From Acidobacteriota bacterium (GTDB lineage Bacteria > Acidobacteriota > Terriglobia > Acidiferrales > UBA7541), in NCBI GenBank assembly GCA_003224085.1, contig QHYK01000066.1:1-64000 (forward strand): a stretch of 64,000 nt of DNA. The letters are read 5' to 3'. Within the stretch, counting starts at the first letter, position 1; each line of letters opens with the position of its first letter. Positions 53,777 to 63,627 of this stretch are shown in pieces. Below the pieces are notes generated by a model. It was not told the origin of the DNA. It saw only the letters and a list, made by a program, of their open reading frames with translations, and searched no databases. The position numbers and the translations under genes are program-made.

Positions 53777-54027
53777 CTCGCATTGAAAAACTTCGGGTGG
53801 CCTTCGCTTTGAACCGAAGGCCACCCGTTGAGGCGGGGGGGCGAAACGCCGCCTTTGGCCATCAGGGCGAGGAGGCGAGTGAGATATTCGCGAAGATCCT
53901 CGGCGGAGGAGAATTTTGAGAAGCCGCGGAGGAGTTCTCGCGAGAGATCGGTCTGGTCATCGGGAGCCCGGGGGAAGCCCGCGGCCCTCAGGCGGTCATG
54001 GCGGATAATCTTCGGCTCACGCATGGC
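53773..54027 (-). CDS. Small hypothetical protein, probably truncated
   Basis: The frame of about 84 codons starts MREPKIIRHDRLRAAGFPRA and continues LSRELLRGFSKFSSAEDLRE and YLTRLLALMAKGGVSPP. It resembles a small family seen in Acidobacteriota, but I cannot name it. The last 15 or so codons run across the hairpin at 53794-53827, so the natural C-terminus may have been lost. A run of seven C near 53830 could hide a frameshift. Evidence is moderate at best. Confidence 0.45.
   Translation of the reverse strand, partial: AMREPKIIRHDRLRAAGFPRAPDDQTDLSRELLRGFSKFSSAEDLREYLTRLLALMAKGGVSPPRLNGWPSVQSEGHPKFFNAS
53794..53827. terminator. Strong hairpin between haloperoxidase and the small minus-strand gene
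   Basis: CGGGTGGCCTTCG at 53794-53806 pairs perfectly with CGAAGGCCACCCG at 53815-53827 around an 8-base loop. On the minus strand it is followed by a short T-run, and it lies 18 bases after the haloperoxidase stop. It probably ends transcription from one or both sides. Confidence 0.65.
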
Positions 54028-54308
54028 AGGGCGGCAGATCGCTCGCATCATGCAATGCGCAAGCGAGGACGGGTACGATATGAGTCACGTGCAAATTTTC
54101 CAGGCTGTGCCGTCACGGGCGTCTTGGACTTTTGAGAATATACCTAGGGTGATGTCTCCTTGCGATGCCTGTAAAGGCGACGGCTATCTGGCGATGGATT
54201 CCGACACTCAAAATCATCACCGATGGCGCGGATCACCCGCTCTGTTAATTGATGCCGTCCTTGGCTTTCTGGCGCCCCAGCAGGCGCGCTAGGGATGGTG
54301 TTAGGGCT

Positions 54309-54329
54309 CAGGCAGGAAGCCTGTGCCAC
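54309..54329 (+). repeat. Palindromic intergenic element (CAGGC type)
   Basis: CAGGC at 54309-54313 pairs with GCCTG at 54319-54323 around AGGAA and is followed by TGCCAC. It lies seven bases from the next element of the same kind. Confidence 0.45.
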
Positions 54330-54335
54330 GGAAGA

Positions 54336-54359
54336 GGGCACGACGTGTCGTGCCCCTAC
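54336..54359 (+). repeat. Palindromic intergenic element (GGGCACGAC type)
   Basis: GGGCACGAC at 54336-54344 pairs with GTCGTGCCC at 54347-54355 and is followed by CTAC, matching the form of the elements at 22052 and 63869. Confidence 0.5.
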
Positions 54360-54484
54360 GGGAGAAAGAGCGCGGGTTCACCGCCTCTGCGGTTGCCGCA
54401 TCCCAGCCGCAGTGCCATAATTTCTGGTTGTGCGAGACGGAGAATTTCGTGGCACGAGTCACAAGTTGCGTCTTCACGGTCTGA

Positions 54485-55972
<1,488 letters not shown>

Positions 55973-55997
55973 CGCGACAGGCGACATTTGCGTGGGC

Positions 55998-56405
55998 ATG
56001 TTTGAGGTCAAAGTGAAATTGGCAAATCTGGCTGCTCCCAGCCAAGCCGAAAAAGCGTCTCTACTTGTTGATACCGGCGTGACCTTGTCTTGGATTCCCA
56101 GAGGAGTTCTGCCGAAGCTCGGTGCAAAGCCGATCTCGCGAGTCGCCTTCTCGCTTGCGGACGGCCGTGAGATTGAACGCGAACTGACCGGCATTCTGCT
56201 CGCCATCGACGGAAAGAAAGCTGCGGTTGCGGCCGCTTTCGGTGAGCCTGGGGAAGGGAACCTTGGCGCAACTGCTCCAGAGAGTTTGGGATTCCTGGTT
56301 GATCCTAGCAGCCAGAAACTGCTCCCTCGCAAGTTGCTGTCACTGCGTACGAAGGTTTTAGAGACACATGGTGTGTCAGAAGGAGAGTTTGGGTTGAGGA
56401 GGTGA
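55998..56405 (+). CDS. Retropepsin-like aspartic protease family protein
   Basis: The 135-residue product begins MFEVKVKLANLAAPSQAEKA followed by SLLVDTGVTLSWIPRGVLPK. The VDTG motif is the active-site triplet D-T-G of clan AA aspartic proteases, and LGATAPESLGFLVDP is the typical later strand. Such bacterial proteins act as homodimers. The ATG at 55998 fits the usual N-terminus of the family, though the frame is open to a GTG at 55959 that overlaps thiC. It lies 25 bases after thiC and 4 bases before the next gene, so it may be part of one transcript. Its substrate is unknown. Confidence 0.8.
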   Translation: MFEVKVKLANLAAPSQAEKASLLVDTGVTLSWIPRGVLPKLGAKPISRVAFSLADGREIERELTGILLAIDGKKAAVAAAFGEPGEGNLGATAPESLGFLVDPSSQKLLPRKLLSLRTKVLETHGVSEGEFGLRR

Positions 56406-56409
56406 GAGC

Positions 56410-56682
56410 ATGGAGTTTGTGATTTTTATGGTGCTTCTCTATTTTCTGCCCACGATTGTCGCGATCGTTCTGCTGGAAGACGCTCTTGGCGTTTTTCTGG
56501 TGAACTTCTTTCTTGGTTGGACCGTGATCGGCTGGTGGGTCGCCATGATCTGGGCGGTGGCGGAACGCAAAACTCTTCAGGTGCACCGCGTTCCGGTGAG
56601 CTCCGGCCGATTCTGCAGCCGCTGCGGTACTCTCGCGCCGCCGGGCGCGCAAGTATGCCCTAACTGCGGCAGGGCGGTGTAA
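56410..56682 (+). CDS. Superinfection-immunity-like membrane protein with zinc ribbon
   Basis: The 90-residue product has two membrane helices: FVIFMVLLYFLPTIVAIVLL and FLVNFFLGWTVIGWWVAMIW. The LGWTVIGWWVAMIWA part is the signature of the Imm_superinfect family, first named from a phage T4 immunity protein but common in chromosomes. A C-terminal zinc ribbon follows (FCSRCGTLAPPGAQVCPNCG). It may be a small membrane stress or housekeeping protein; an immunity role is not shown here. It is tightly packed between the protease and the methyltransferase genes. Confidence 0.82.
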   Translation: MEFVIFMVLLYFLPTIVAIVLLEDALGVFLVNFFLGWTVIGWWVAMIWAVAERKTLQVHRVPVSSGRFCSRCGTLAPPGAQVCPNCGRAV

Positions 56683-57399
56683 TTGGCCGATTCGCCGGAA
56701 CCAGGCGCGACGAAGCCGCAATCTGGCGAGGTGCTGCGGGAAGAGTTTAATCGCTGGGCGGAAGCCGGGCGCGGCGAGGGCATGGAGCAGGAGCACCTGC
56801 CCATTACACTGCCAGTGCTCGAAAAAATGCGCCTTGCAGCCGCTGACAATGTTCTCGATGTCGGGTGCGGAGCGGGCTGGCTTTCGCGGCGCCTGGCAAA
56901 ACATGTTCCCCAGGGGCGCGTCGTGGGAATGGACGTTTCCGACGAAATGATTCGCTGCGCGCGGCGCGCCAGCGTGGATGTTGAAAATTTGATGTTCGTC
57001 ACCGGCGAAGTCGAGGAAATTCCGTGGGAGCCGAATTTCTTCGCCCACGCGATTTCAGTCGAATCGTCCTACTACTGGCGCGATCCTGCCGCCGGCATCA
57101 GGGAAATTTTTCGCGTGCTGAAGTCTGGCGGTTCGGCCCGGATTCTTATCAACTACTACTGCGAGAATCCGCATTCTCACCAGTGGGGAGATTTGCTGGC
57201 AGTGAAGACACATCTGCTTTCGGCGGCAGAGTGGAGCGAATTGTTTCGCGCCGCAGGCTTCGGAGAAGTGCAGCACGAACGCATTGCGGATCGCTCGCCG
57301 ACGCCGGACGCGTACACCGGCCGGTGGTTCCGCGACGCGGCACAGCTCCGCGCGTTCAAAGCGGAAGGCGCGCTGCTCGTCCACGGCGTGAAGCAGTGA
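56683..57399 (+). CDS. Class I SAM-dependent methyltransferase
   Basis: The 238-residue product starts at TTG 56683, directly after the stop of the previous gene. It has the SAM-binding motif I NVLDVGCGAGWLSRRLA, motif II VVGMDVSDEMIRCARRA, and the post-motif region HAISVESSYYWRDPAAGIRE with IFRVLKSGGSARILI. This matches the UbiE/COQ5-like small-molecule methyltransferases. The substrate cannot be told. It probably shares a transcript with the small membrane protein upstream; the SDR gene downstream begins 73 bases later. Confidence 0.87.
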   Translation: MADSPEPGATKPQSGEVLREEFNRWAEAGRGEGMEQEHLPITLPVLEKMRLAAADNVLDVGCGAGWLSRRLAKHVPQGRVVGMDVSDEMIRCARRASVDVENLMFVTGEVEEIPWEPNFFAHAISVESSYYWRDPAAGIREIFRVLKSGGSARILINYYCENPHSHQWGDLLAVKTHLLSAAEWSELFRAAGFGEVQHERIADRSPTPDAYTGRWFRDAAQLRAFKAEGALLVHGVKQ

Positions 57400-57472
57400 A
57401 AACGCGCGAACATTTTACGGGAAGGAAATCGTTGGCGAATATTTGAGGAACGCTTTCCCAGGAAGTACTCGT

Positions 57473-58384
57473 ATGTCATTTTTGAGCAGCGGCGTGGCCG
57501 TCGTGACCGGAGCGGGCTCCGGACTTGGCCGGGCGCTGGCGCAGCAGTTGTCGGCAGCGGGCTCAGCCCTTGCACTGGCCGACATTGACGAAGCGACCCT
57601 GCTACAAACGGCGCAGTCTCTTGAAAAAAACAGCGCGTTGCGCGCGACGAAAAAAGGCAGGGCAGTGGACGCAGCCGCGAAGAATGGCCCGCTCATCACC
57701 GCCCATGTTGTCGACGTCGCAAAAGAAGAAAGCGTAAAGGCGTTTGCAGCCGACGTGCACACGCGCCACGGGCGCGTCACATTGCTCATCAACAACGTCG
57801 GTGTCGCGCTTCACGGAAATTTTGAAGAGATTTCGCTCGACGATCTCCGCTGGCTGATGGACATCAATTTTTGGGGCGCCGTCTACGGGGTCAAATACTT
57901 TTTGCCGATGTTGAAACGCGAGCCGCGCGCGCACATCGTGAACTTGTCGAGCCTTTTCGGAATTATCGCGCCGCCCGGCCAAGCCGCTTACTCGGCCAGC
58001 AAGTTCGCCGTGCGCGGATTTACGGAAGCACTGCGCCACGAACTCGAAGACAGCAATGTTGCTGTGAGCTGCGTCCATCCGGGCGGCATTCGATCCTCCA
58101 TCGCACGCCATGCGCGGCTGGGAGCGGCCGCTTCTCCGGCGAGGCGAGAGGAGAGTCTCGCGCGGTTCGAACAATTGGCGCGAACTTCGCCGGAAAAAGC
58201 GGCGGCCGCGATTTTGCGTGGTGTGGAGCGGCGCGAGGCACGGATCCTCGTCGGTATCGATGCCCATCAGATCGACTTTCTACAGCGTTTGCGACCCGCC
58301 AATTACTGGAAATTCCTGGCGCGGAAGCTCAGAGAACCCGTAGCCACGAGCAAAGCAAGCACCCTCAAGCCATCGAGCAGCTGA
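57473..58384 (+). CDS. Short-chain dehydrogenase/reductase
   Basis: The product of 303 residues begins MSFLSSGVAVVTGAGSGLGR, with the NAD(P)-binding TGAGSGLG motif. It has NNVGVALHG and the catalytic Ser-Tyr-Lys set in NLSSLFGIIAPPGQAAYSAS-KFA. The start at ATG 57473 follows AGGAAG at good spacing. The C-terminal extension (HQIDFLQRLRPANYWKFLAR) is typical of the membrane-associated or lipid-acting SDR group. Its substrate is unknown. It is oriented like the methyltransferase upstream. Confidence 0.9.
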   Translation: MSFLSSGVAVVTGAGSGLGRALAQQLSAAGSALALADIDEATLLQTAQSLEKNSALRATKKGRAVDAAAKNGPLITAHVVDVAKEESVKAFAADVHTRHGRVTLLINNVGVALHGNFEEISLDDLRWLMDINFWGAVYGVKYFLPMLKREPRAHIVNLSSLFGIIAPPGQAAYSASKFAVRGFTEALRHELEDSNVAVSCVHPGGIRSSIARHARLGAAASPARREESLARFEQLARTSPEKAAAAILRGVERREARILVGIDAHQIDFLQRLRPANYWKFLARKLREPVATSKASTLKPSSS

Positions 58385-58780
58385 CTCGAGCTGGCAAACG
58401 CACCTTGGCGGAGGCGTTCGGCGGTTGATTCGAAAACAGCGGAACTGGAAGCTAGTTCCGGTTTGACTTGCAAAGAGGACTGCCACAGGATGAGGCGAGC
58501 GACTCAACGCGCGTTGCGAACTTCTTTCGAGCAGTGATCGAGCGCGTGCAGGCGTTGCCGCTCATGCTGCCTTTGGCGTCAAACGGAAAGACGGGATCCT
58601 TCGTCTATGCGGATGTTGAGCGGGCTTTTGCGGGAGGGCGCAGCGCAAGGCGCAAGGCGGATTGTCACTTAAAGCATGAGTTGGCCGCGAGCGCACCAGC
58701 AAGCATTTTTTTGCCTTCGCCAGGATCGTCCAGAGACCCGTCTGGCAACCTTGTGAGCGCAGTGTGCCCAGCCTTTCGAC
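58385..58780 (+). other. Region holding the degraded 5' part of the DUF1186 gene
   Basis: About 400 bases precede the readable DUF1186 frame. The same frame, read from about 58695, gives HQQAFFCLRQDRPETRLATL and then a TGA stop at 58754-58756. It is then joined to AQCAQPFDLAGDTVTEG, where the family continues. No other gene was recognised here. Confidence 0.45.
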
Positions 58781-59380
58781 TTGGCAGGCGACACCGTGAC
58801 GGAAGGCTTGGACACCATTCTTGCTTCGGTTTCGGACGGGGACATGACCGGCATGGCCTCGCTCGTGGAAAACGAACGGGCAAACGAATATGTCCGCTCA
58901 GCGGCCCTCAAGGGTCTCGTGACACTGGCGGCCTGCGGCAAGCAAAGCCGGGACGAAGTGATGGCCTACTTCAAAGGTTTGTTCCGCACGCTCGAACGGA
59001 CTTATAGCCTTATGGGGGATAGCTTGGCCAGTCGTTGCACGGATCTGTGCCCAGAAGAAGTGAGAGAAGATCTTCGCCGGGTCCACGAGCAGGGGCTAAT
59101 TGATCCATTCTACATCCACTACATCCGGTGGGAGGACATCGAAGGCGCGCTCGGCGTCGGCAAAGAAGCCGCCATGAAAGCGCTAATTATAAAGGAGCGG
59201 TATGGATTGATCGATGATGCGGAAAAAGAGATGAGTTGGTGGGCCTGCTTTGAAGAGAACAAACACCGCAAGGTCAAGCTTGGCTGGGACACCCCAATTC
59301 GGAAAGCCCCTAAGGTGGGAGGGAATGAGCCCTGTTCTTGTGGGAGCGGAAAGAAATTCAAAAAATGCTGCGGACCATAG
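58781..59380 (+). pseudogene. DUF1186-family protein with SEC-C motif, 5' part disrupted
   Basis: The readable part (199 codons) starts LAGDTVTEGLDTILASVSDG and includes VRSAALKGLVTLAACGKQSR, which are typical of DUF1186. It ends with the zinc-binding SEC-C motif, EPCSCGSGKKFKKCC. Family members are longer by about 80-100 residues at the N-terminus. Here the upstream frame contains an in-frame TGA at 58754-58756 and lacks a recognisable start, so the gene is probably broken. A shorter start at TTG 58781 is formally possible. It stands alone after the SDR gene. Confidence 0.65.
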
Positions 59381-59551
59381 GGAGCTTAGCGTCCATATCC
59401 ACCTTGCATGAAGGCGGGCCCTTTCAACGCATTTAAGGTCGCTCCTGCGAGACAATGTCGCACTCGTGGCCAACTCATGCTTTATTTCCGGCTACCTCAT
59501 GCTATAAGGGACACGGATGCCACCGCATTTAGCGATGGAGGGCAGAAGATT

Positions 59552-60583
59552 ATGTCTCAAGTCATGCGGTTCGGAAGGAGGGCTCTAGAAGTTTCCGCGT
59601 TCTTGCTGGCCTGGGCTATCTTCAGTCAGCCTACGTCCTACGCTCAAACGTTTGCGCTGAGCGACACGAAAGACCTGGTCCTGATTAACACGAAAGCCGG
59701 AGCCGTCGAATACAAAGGGCGCAAAGCTGTGCGCCTGACAAAGGACGTGCAAAAGGACGGCTTCGCGCTGTTGAAGGGCACAGATTTTCAGGACGGCACC
59801 ATCGAAGCCGACATCGCATTGAAAATTACCACGCCCCCGGAAGTGAGAATGCCTGGGTTTGTAGGCATCGCTTTCCGGGCGCGACCGGATGCATCACGTT
59901 ACGAACTTTTCTACCTGCGGCCGGGGAACTCATACGCGGACGACCAGGCGATGCGCAACCATTCGGTGCAATACACCTCCGAACCGGACTTTGGCTGGTA
60001 CAAACTGCGCCGCGAGTGGCCCTGGGTTTACGAGAGTCACGAGGAGTTGCAAACCGAGACCTGGATGAAGGTCAAGATCGGCGTGAAGGGCCGCTCAGCC
60101 AGGCTTTATATAAACGGGTCCGAGCATCCAAGCCTCGTTGTGGACGGCTTGAAGGGCGAAGATTTGCGGGGCGGCGTCGCGCTTTGGGGTTATCAAGGCG
60201 AGGAGGCATATTTCTCAAACTTGCGTATCATGAATTCCACGCCGCTGCCGGTAAAGAATGGCTCGGACGCCAGCGGCAACTGGCAGGTCAAGTGTTCGAG
60301 CGACGCCGGACCCATTGAAGGAACTGTGCTACTCAAGCGCGACGGCAATAAAGTGACGGGAAGCTGGTCCGGCGAGATGGGCAAAGATCGCTCCATTTCC
60401 GGGACGTGGCGCAACGGCTACGTGGAGCTCAGCTTCAATGTGGATTGGCCCGTCGACGACAAAGGCACGGTCGCGCCCGCTCTTGCCACGCTTTCCGGCT
60501 GGTTCGACGGAGACTCCGCCGGCGGTCGTATGAAGGTAGAAGGCCGAGCCGATGGGCGGTGGACGGCAACGCGGAAGCCGTAA
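59552..60583 (+). CDS. Secreted DUF1080/LamG-like domain protein
   Basis: The 343-residue product has a signal peptide (ALEVSAFLLAWAIFSQPTSY with cleavage after AQ). The mature part starts with a concanavalin-like fold: DGFALLKGTDFQDGTIEADI and VGIAFRARPDASRYELFYLR, the pattern of DUF1080-type proteins that bind or cleave sugar polymers. A second, smaller domain follows (GPIEGTVLLKRDGNKVTGSW). I chose ATG 59552 because it starts the signal peptide and follows GGAGG. It is probably secreted; the substrate is unknown. Confidence 0.83.
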   Translation: MSQVMRFGRRALEVSAFLLAWAIFSQPTSYAQTFALSDTKDLVLINTKAGAVEYKGRKAVRLTKDVQKDGFALLKGTDFQDGTIEADIALKITTPPEVRMPGFVGIAFRARPDASRYELFYLRPGNSYADDQAMRNHSVQYTSEPDFGWYKLRREWPWVYESHEELQTETWMKVKIGVKGRSARLYINGSEHPSLVVDGLKGEDLRGGVALWGYQGEEAYFSNLRIMNSTPLPVKNGSDASGNWQVKCSSDAGPIEGTVLLKRDGNKVTGSWSGEMGKDRSISGTWRNGYVELSFNVDWPVDDKGTVAPALATLSGWFDGDSAGGRMKVEGRADGRWTATRKP

Positions 60584-60638
60584 GTTTTGACGCGAGTTCC
60601 CGCTGCATATATACTCCACGGAGATAAAGGGCAAAGAA

Positions 60639-60663
60639 CGGGTCTGAAGACCCGCCACTACAG
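60639..60663 (+). repeat. Palindromic intergenic element upstream of nuoB
   Basis: CGGGTCT at 60639-60645 pairs with AGACCCG at 60648-60654 and is followed by CCACTACAG. Its form matches the other tailed palindromes; it lies 26 bases before the nuoB start. Confidence 0.5.
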
Positions 60664-60688
60664 AGGCTCTTGTGGGAGTGATGATCAG

Positions 60689-61249
60689 ATGGGTGTTTTA
60701 GACCAACGGTTCGAAAAGAATTTCATGATTACATCGGTGGACTATGTGTTCAACTGGGCGCGGAAGAGCGCGCTGTGGCCGCTGACGTTCGGGCTGGCGT
60801 GCTGCGCCATCGAGATGATCGCGTCGACGACTTCGCGGTTTGACATGGCGCGATTTGGCGCGGAAGTGTTCCGGCCGTCGCCGAGGCAGGCGGACCTGAT
60901 GATCGTTTCGGGTACGGTGACGCTGAAGATGTCAACCGTGATTCAGCGCGTGTGGTCGCAGATGCCGGACCCGAAGTGGTGCATTTCAATGGGAGCGTGC
61001 TCGAGCGTGGGCGGGCCGTTCAATACATATTCGGTTTTGCAAGGCGTGGACCGCATTGTTCCCGTGGACGTGTACATCGTGGGATGCCCGCCGCGGCCGG
61101 AAGGGCTGTTCTTCGGACTGATGAAGCTGCAGGACAAGATTGACCAGATGACTCTGGCAAAGCGGCCCACGGAAATACGGCTGAAGCCGGAGATGGTGGA
61201 GGATTTCAAGAAGGGCGTGATGGTGGCGCAGACGCCGGAGCCCCGGTAG
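60689..61249 (+). CDS. nuoB: NADH-quinone oxidoreductase subunit B
   Basis: The 186-residue product begins [20 protein letters not shown] and has all four cysteine ligands of iron-sulphur cluster N2: the CC pair in [13 protein letters not shown] in [13 protein letters not shown], and C in [18 protein letters not shown]. NuoB sits next to the quinone site of complex I. The start ATG 60689 agrees with the family N-terminus and has GGGAG upstream. In most genomes nuoB sits between nuoA and nuoC/D; here the neighbours are a secreted protein and a Rieske ferredoxin, so this copy is isolated. Confidence 0.96.
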   Translation: MGVLDQRFEKNFMITSVDYVFNWARKSALWPLTFGLACCAIEMIASTTSRFDMARFGAEVFRPSPRQADLMIVSGTVTLKMSTVIQRVWSQMPDPKWCISMGACSSVGGPFNTYSVLQGVDRIVPVDVYIVGCPPRPEGLFFGLMKLQDKIDQMTLAKRPTEIRLKPEMVEDFKKGVMVAQTPEPR

Positions 61250-61286
61250 AGATCAGAGAATAGGAACAGAGGAGAGGCTGGAGCCC

Positions 61287-61592
61287 ATGGCGCTTGTGCG
61301 AGCTGCCAAGACGAATGAAATCACACCGGGAACGATCCGGGAGTTCCAGGTGGAAGGCAAGGCGGTGGCCCTGGCAAACGTTGGGGGCAAATACTACGCC
61401 ATCAACAATACCTGCCTGCACCGGGGCGGGCCGCTTGGGCAAGGAGTGCTGAACGGGACGGTAGTGACTTGCCCCTGGCATGGGTGGCAATACGACGTCA
61501 CTACGGGGAAGGTGAAGCAGAACCCGGCGGTGGGTGTGGATTGCTACAAGGTCGAGGTAAGGGGCGAGGATATTTTCGTGGATGCAGGATAG
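61287..61592 (+). CDS. Rieske-type [2Fe-2S] ferredoxin
   Basis: The 101-residue product has the Rieske ligands C-x-H in INNTCLHRGGPLGQG and C-x2-H in TCPWHGWQYDVTTG. It is the small soluble type, like the ferredoxin of aromatic dioxygenases or nitrite-reductase small subunits (NirD-like). It starts at ATG 61287 nine bases after GGAGAGG. It lies 37 bases after nuoB and may share a transcript, but no dioxygenase or reductase gene is near, so its electron partner is unknown. Confidence 0.93.
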   Translation: MALVRAAKTNEITPGTIREFQVEGKAVALANVGGKYYAINNTCLHRGGPLGQGVLNGTVVTCPWHGWQYDVTTGKVKQNPAVGVDCYKVEVRGEDIFVDAG

Positions 61593-61755
61593 CGCGGCTT
61601 ATATAGCTGAAAACAAAAGAGATATTCCGGTCTCTAGGCCAAATTTTCCGCGGCACTGTCTTTCCACAGACAAACCGTCTTCGCAGGAATAGCTCCTACA
61701 TTTTGTTTCGCTTTTTGGATGCCACCGTGTATAGTTCTGCGGACTTCAGCGTGCA

Positions 61756-62214
61756 ATGTCGACAACGCCTGCTCAACGACATTATTGGATCTTCAGCGCG
61801 GACCCTCACCACTACCACTGGGACACGCTTTTCGTAAAAGGCAAAGAGATGTGGCACGGGGCGGGGGCCAAGCCGGACGCCATCCGCGCGCTGAAACAGG
61901 TGCGCAAGGGCGACCGCGTGCTGTGTTACCACTCGGCGCCGGAGCGGTCGCTGTATTCCATCGCGGAGGTGACGCGCGACCCGTATCCCGATCCGCATAA
62001 TCACAAAGGGAAAAATCTCGTGGCGGACTTGCGGGTGTTTGAAAAGCTGCCGCGGCAGGTGACGCTGGAAGAAATGCGCGCGAACGCGGCGCTGAAAAAA
62101 ATGAAGCTGCTTAAGAACGTGAGGCTGCTCATTTCGCCCATCAGCGACGCGGAATATCAAGAAATTCTGAGGATGGCCGGGATCGTGCCTACGCCGGGAA
62201 TTCCGTTGCCCTGA
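61756..62214 (+). CDS. EVE-domain protein
   Basis: The 152-residue product is a full EVE domain of the PUA-like fold: QRHYWIFSADPHHYHWDTLF, KGDRVLCYHSAPERSLYSIA, and a C-terminal ending LLKNVRLLISPISDAEYQEI. EVE domains recognise modified bases in DNA or RNA and occur both in housekeeping and in restriction systems. Here no restriction, helicase or nuclease gene is near, so a housekeeping role is more likely. A set of hairpins with T-run ends the gene. Confidence 0.9.
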   Translation: MSTTPAQRHYWIFSADPHHYHWDTLFVKGKEMWHGAGAKPDAIRALKQVRKGDRVLCYHSAPERSLYSIAEVTRDPYPDPHNHKGKNLVADLRVFEKLPRQVTLEEMRANAALKKMKLLKNVRLLISPISDAEYQEILRMAGIVPTPGIPLP

Positions 62215-62228
62215 CGAGCGGATTTGGC

Positions 62229-62312
62229 GCCCCGTCTCCCGGGGCTCAAAATACCAAAAAAATGCTTGCGCGCACCTTGCGCAAGCCTCTGGCCTTGCGG
62301 GCCAGGGGTTTT
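62229..62312 (+). terminator. Terminator region after the EVE gene
   Basis: Three hairpins follow each other. GCCCCG/CGGGGC lies at 62229-62245. GCTTGCGC (62264-62271) pairs with GCGCAAGC (62279-62286). CCTCTGGCC (62286-62294) pairs with GGCCAGGGG (62300-62308) and is followed by TTTT. The last one looks like a rho-independent terminator; the second and third share a base and may compete. Confidence 0.7.
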
Positions 62313-62808
62313 GTGGTTGACGAGACGGTGTGCAGGTTTTCGGTGCCAAGTGGAAGAGAATCCGTTGTGAGATCCGGGCCGAAAAGCCGCTCGCGAAGCT
62401 ACTTCAAGACTCTTTGCGTTGCCACCTCGATTGCGCGAGATCAGCGCTTGCGGAGCCGGCGCCCTGATTCTCCTGAGCTCGGCTCGGTGCAACCGCCTGG
62501 AAGACCAGGGTTGCCGTTACCAGCGAGAGGGTCCAGCAGAAGAATCTGCGAAATGGGGCAAACTCAAGGGAGTTCGTTGCCGACGGGCGACCTGAAGGGC
62601 GCGCATCGCCATGCCCGCCCCGCGCGAATTGGAAGGAAGCAAAACTCGTGGTATTGTCGCGCATGCTCCGTCTGTTCGGTACGCAAGTCAACAGGCAGGC
62701 GCGGGCTTACGGCGGACTCCGCTTTTAGTGTGAGAGATGCGAGACGCAGAGCCACTATGCGAGCGCTGTGTTTCTTGAGCAGTTCCAGTCATTCAGGCGA
62801 AAGCGTGT
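62313..62808 (+). other. Intergenic region, nothing recognised
   Basis: About 500 bases before the cyclase-family gene carry only open frames rich in Arg and Ser, without ribosome-binding sites. I see no promoter with confidence. Confidence 0.35.
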
Positions 62809-63627
62809 TTGCGCAAGCGGTCACCGGATTTGGCGATAAAGGGCACTGGTTTTCTGGCCATCGGCATCGTTGCGGTTCTGACGATGCTTCCACAAATGGC
62901 GAAGCGGGATTCCATGCTAGATGAAATTGCGAGCGGCAAGACGCGTGTCCTTGATCTGAGCTACGCGATCAACGACAAACTGGTGCCGTGGCCGGGAGAT
63001 GAAAAGGTCTTTGAGGCGAAAGTCAACGCTTCGGTGGAGAAAGAGGGATACTTCACGCGCAGCTTCTGGATGCGGGAGCATTACGGGACCCATGTGGATG
63101 CGCCCGTGCATTTTCCGTCGGGAAAAACGACGGTCGATCAGATTCCAGTGAAGCAGCTTTTTGGGCCGGCCGTCGTGATAGACGTGCGCGCGGAAGGCGG
63201 GAAGGATGCGGACTATCAACTTCCGGCGGCGCGCGTGGAGGAACGGGAGAGGCGGCACGGGCGAATTCCCGCGGGAGCGATTGTTCTGCTGAGAACGGGC
63301 TGGGCTGCGTACTGGCCGGACGCGCAGAAGTACCGAGGCCTGGACCCGGAAGGGAGAATGCATTTTCCGGGGTTTTCGGTCGAAGCGGTGAAGCTGTTGA
63401 TCGGGCGGAAGATCAACGGGCTGGGATGCGATACGATGAGCGTAGACTACGGGGCGTCGGCAGATTTTGCGGTGCATCATCTCGCGCTGGGCTCGGGGTT
63501 GTATCATCTGGAAAATCTCGCGGACTTGAGCGGGCTGCCGGAAAGCGGCGCGTTTTTGCTGGTAGCGCCGATTAAGTTGGAAGGCGGGTCAGGCGGACCG
63601 GTGCGGGTTTTTGCGTTGGTACCGTGA
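62809..63627 (+). CDS. Cyclase-family (kynurenine formamidase-like) metal hydrolase
   Basis: The product of about 272 residues has the metal-binding signature HYGTHVDAPVHFPSGKTTVD (HxGTHxDxPxHF) of the cyclase family, which includes kynurenine formamidase and isatin hydrolase. Other blocks are VLDLSYAINDKLVPWPGDEK, IVLLRTGWAAYWPDAQKYRG and GLGCDTMSVDYGASADFAVH. The N-terminus is hydrophobic (GFLAIGIVAVLTMLPQMA), so it may be exported. I give the TTG at 62809, but starts at about 62884 would also work. No tryptophan-degradation genes are near. The substrate is unknown. Confidence 0.85.
   Translation: MRKRSPDLAIKGTGFLAIGIVAVLTMLPQMAKRDSMLDEIASGKTRVLDLSYAINDKLVPWPGDEKVFEAKVNASVEKEGYFTRSFWMREHYGTHVDAPVHFPSGKTTVDQIPVKQLFGPAVVIDVRAEGGKDADYQLPAARVEERERRHGRIPAGAIVLLRTGWAAYWPDAQKYRGLDPEGRMHFPGFSVEAVKLLIGRKINGLGCDTMSVDYGASADFAVHHLALGSGLYHLENLADLSGLPESGAFLLVAPIKLEGGSGGPVRVFALVP

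Noticed and set aside
54080-54292. 70-codon frame with CDACKGDG, DnaJ-zinc-finger-like
   Set aside because: A single knuckle, a weak ribosome-binding site and no family match; it overlaps palindrome-rich non-coding sequence.
56410-56682. Phage immunity gene / prophage remnant
   Set aside because: The family is common in chromosomes and no other phage gene is in the window.
61756-62214. EVE-domain protein as part of a restriction or anti-phage system
   Set aside because: No nuclease, methylase or helicase gene is near; the domain alone is not evidence of defence.
62262-62924. 220-codon frame over the gap before the cyclase-family gene
   Set aside because: Arg/Ser-rich product, no domain, start inside a terminator, and its end overlaps the cyclase gene in another frame.
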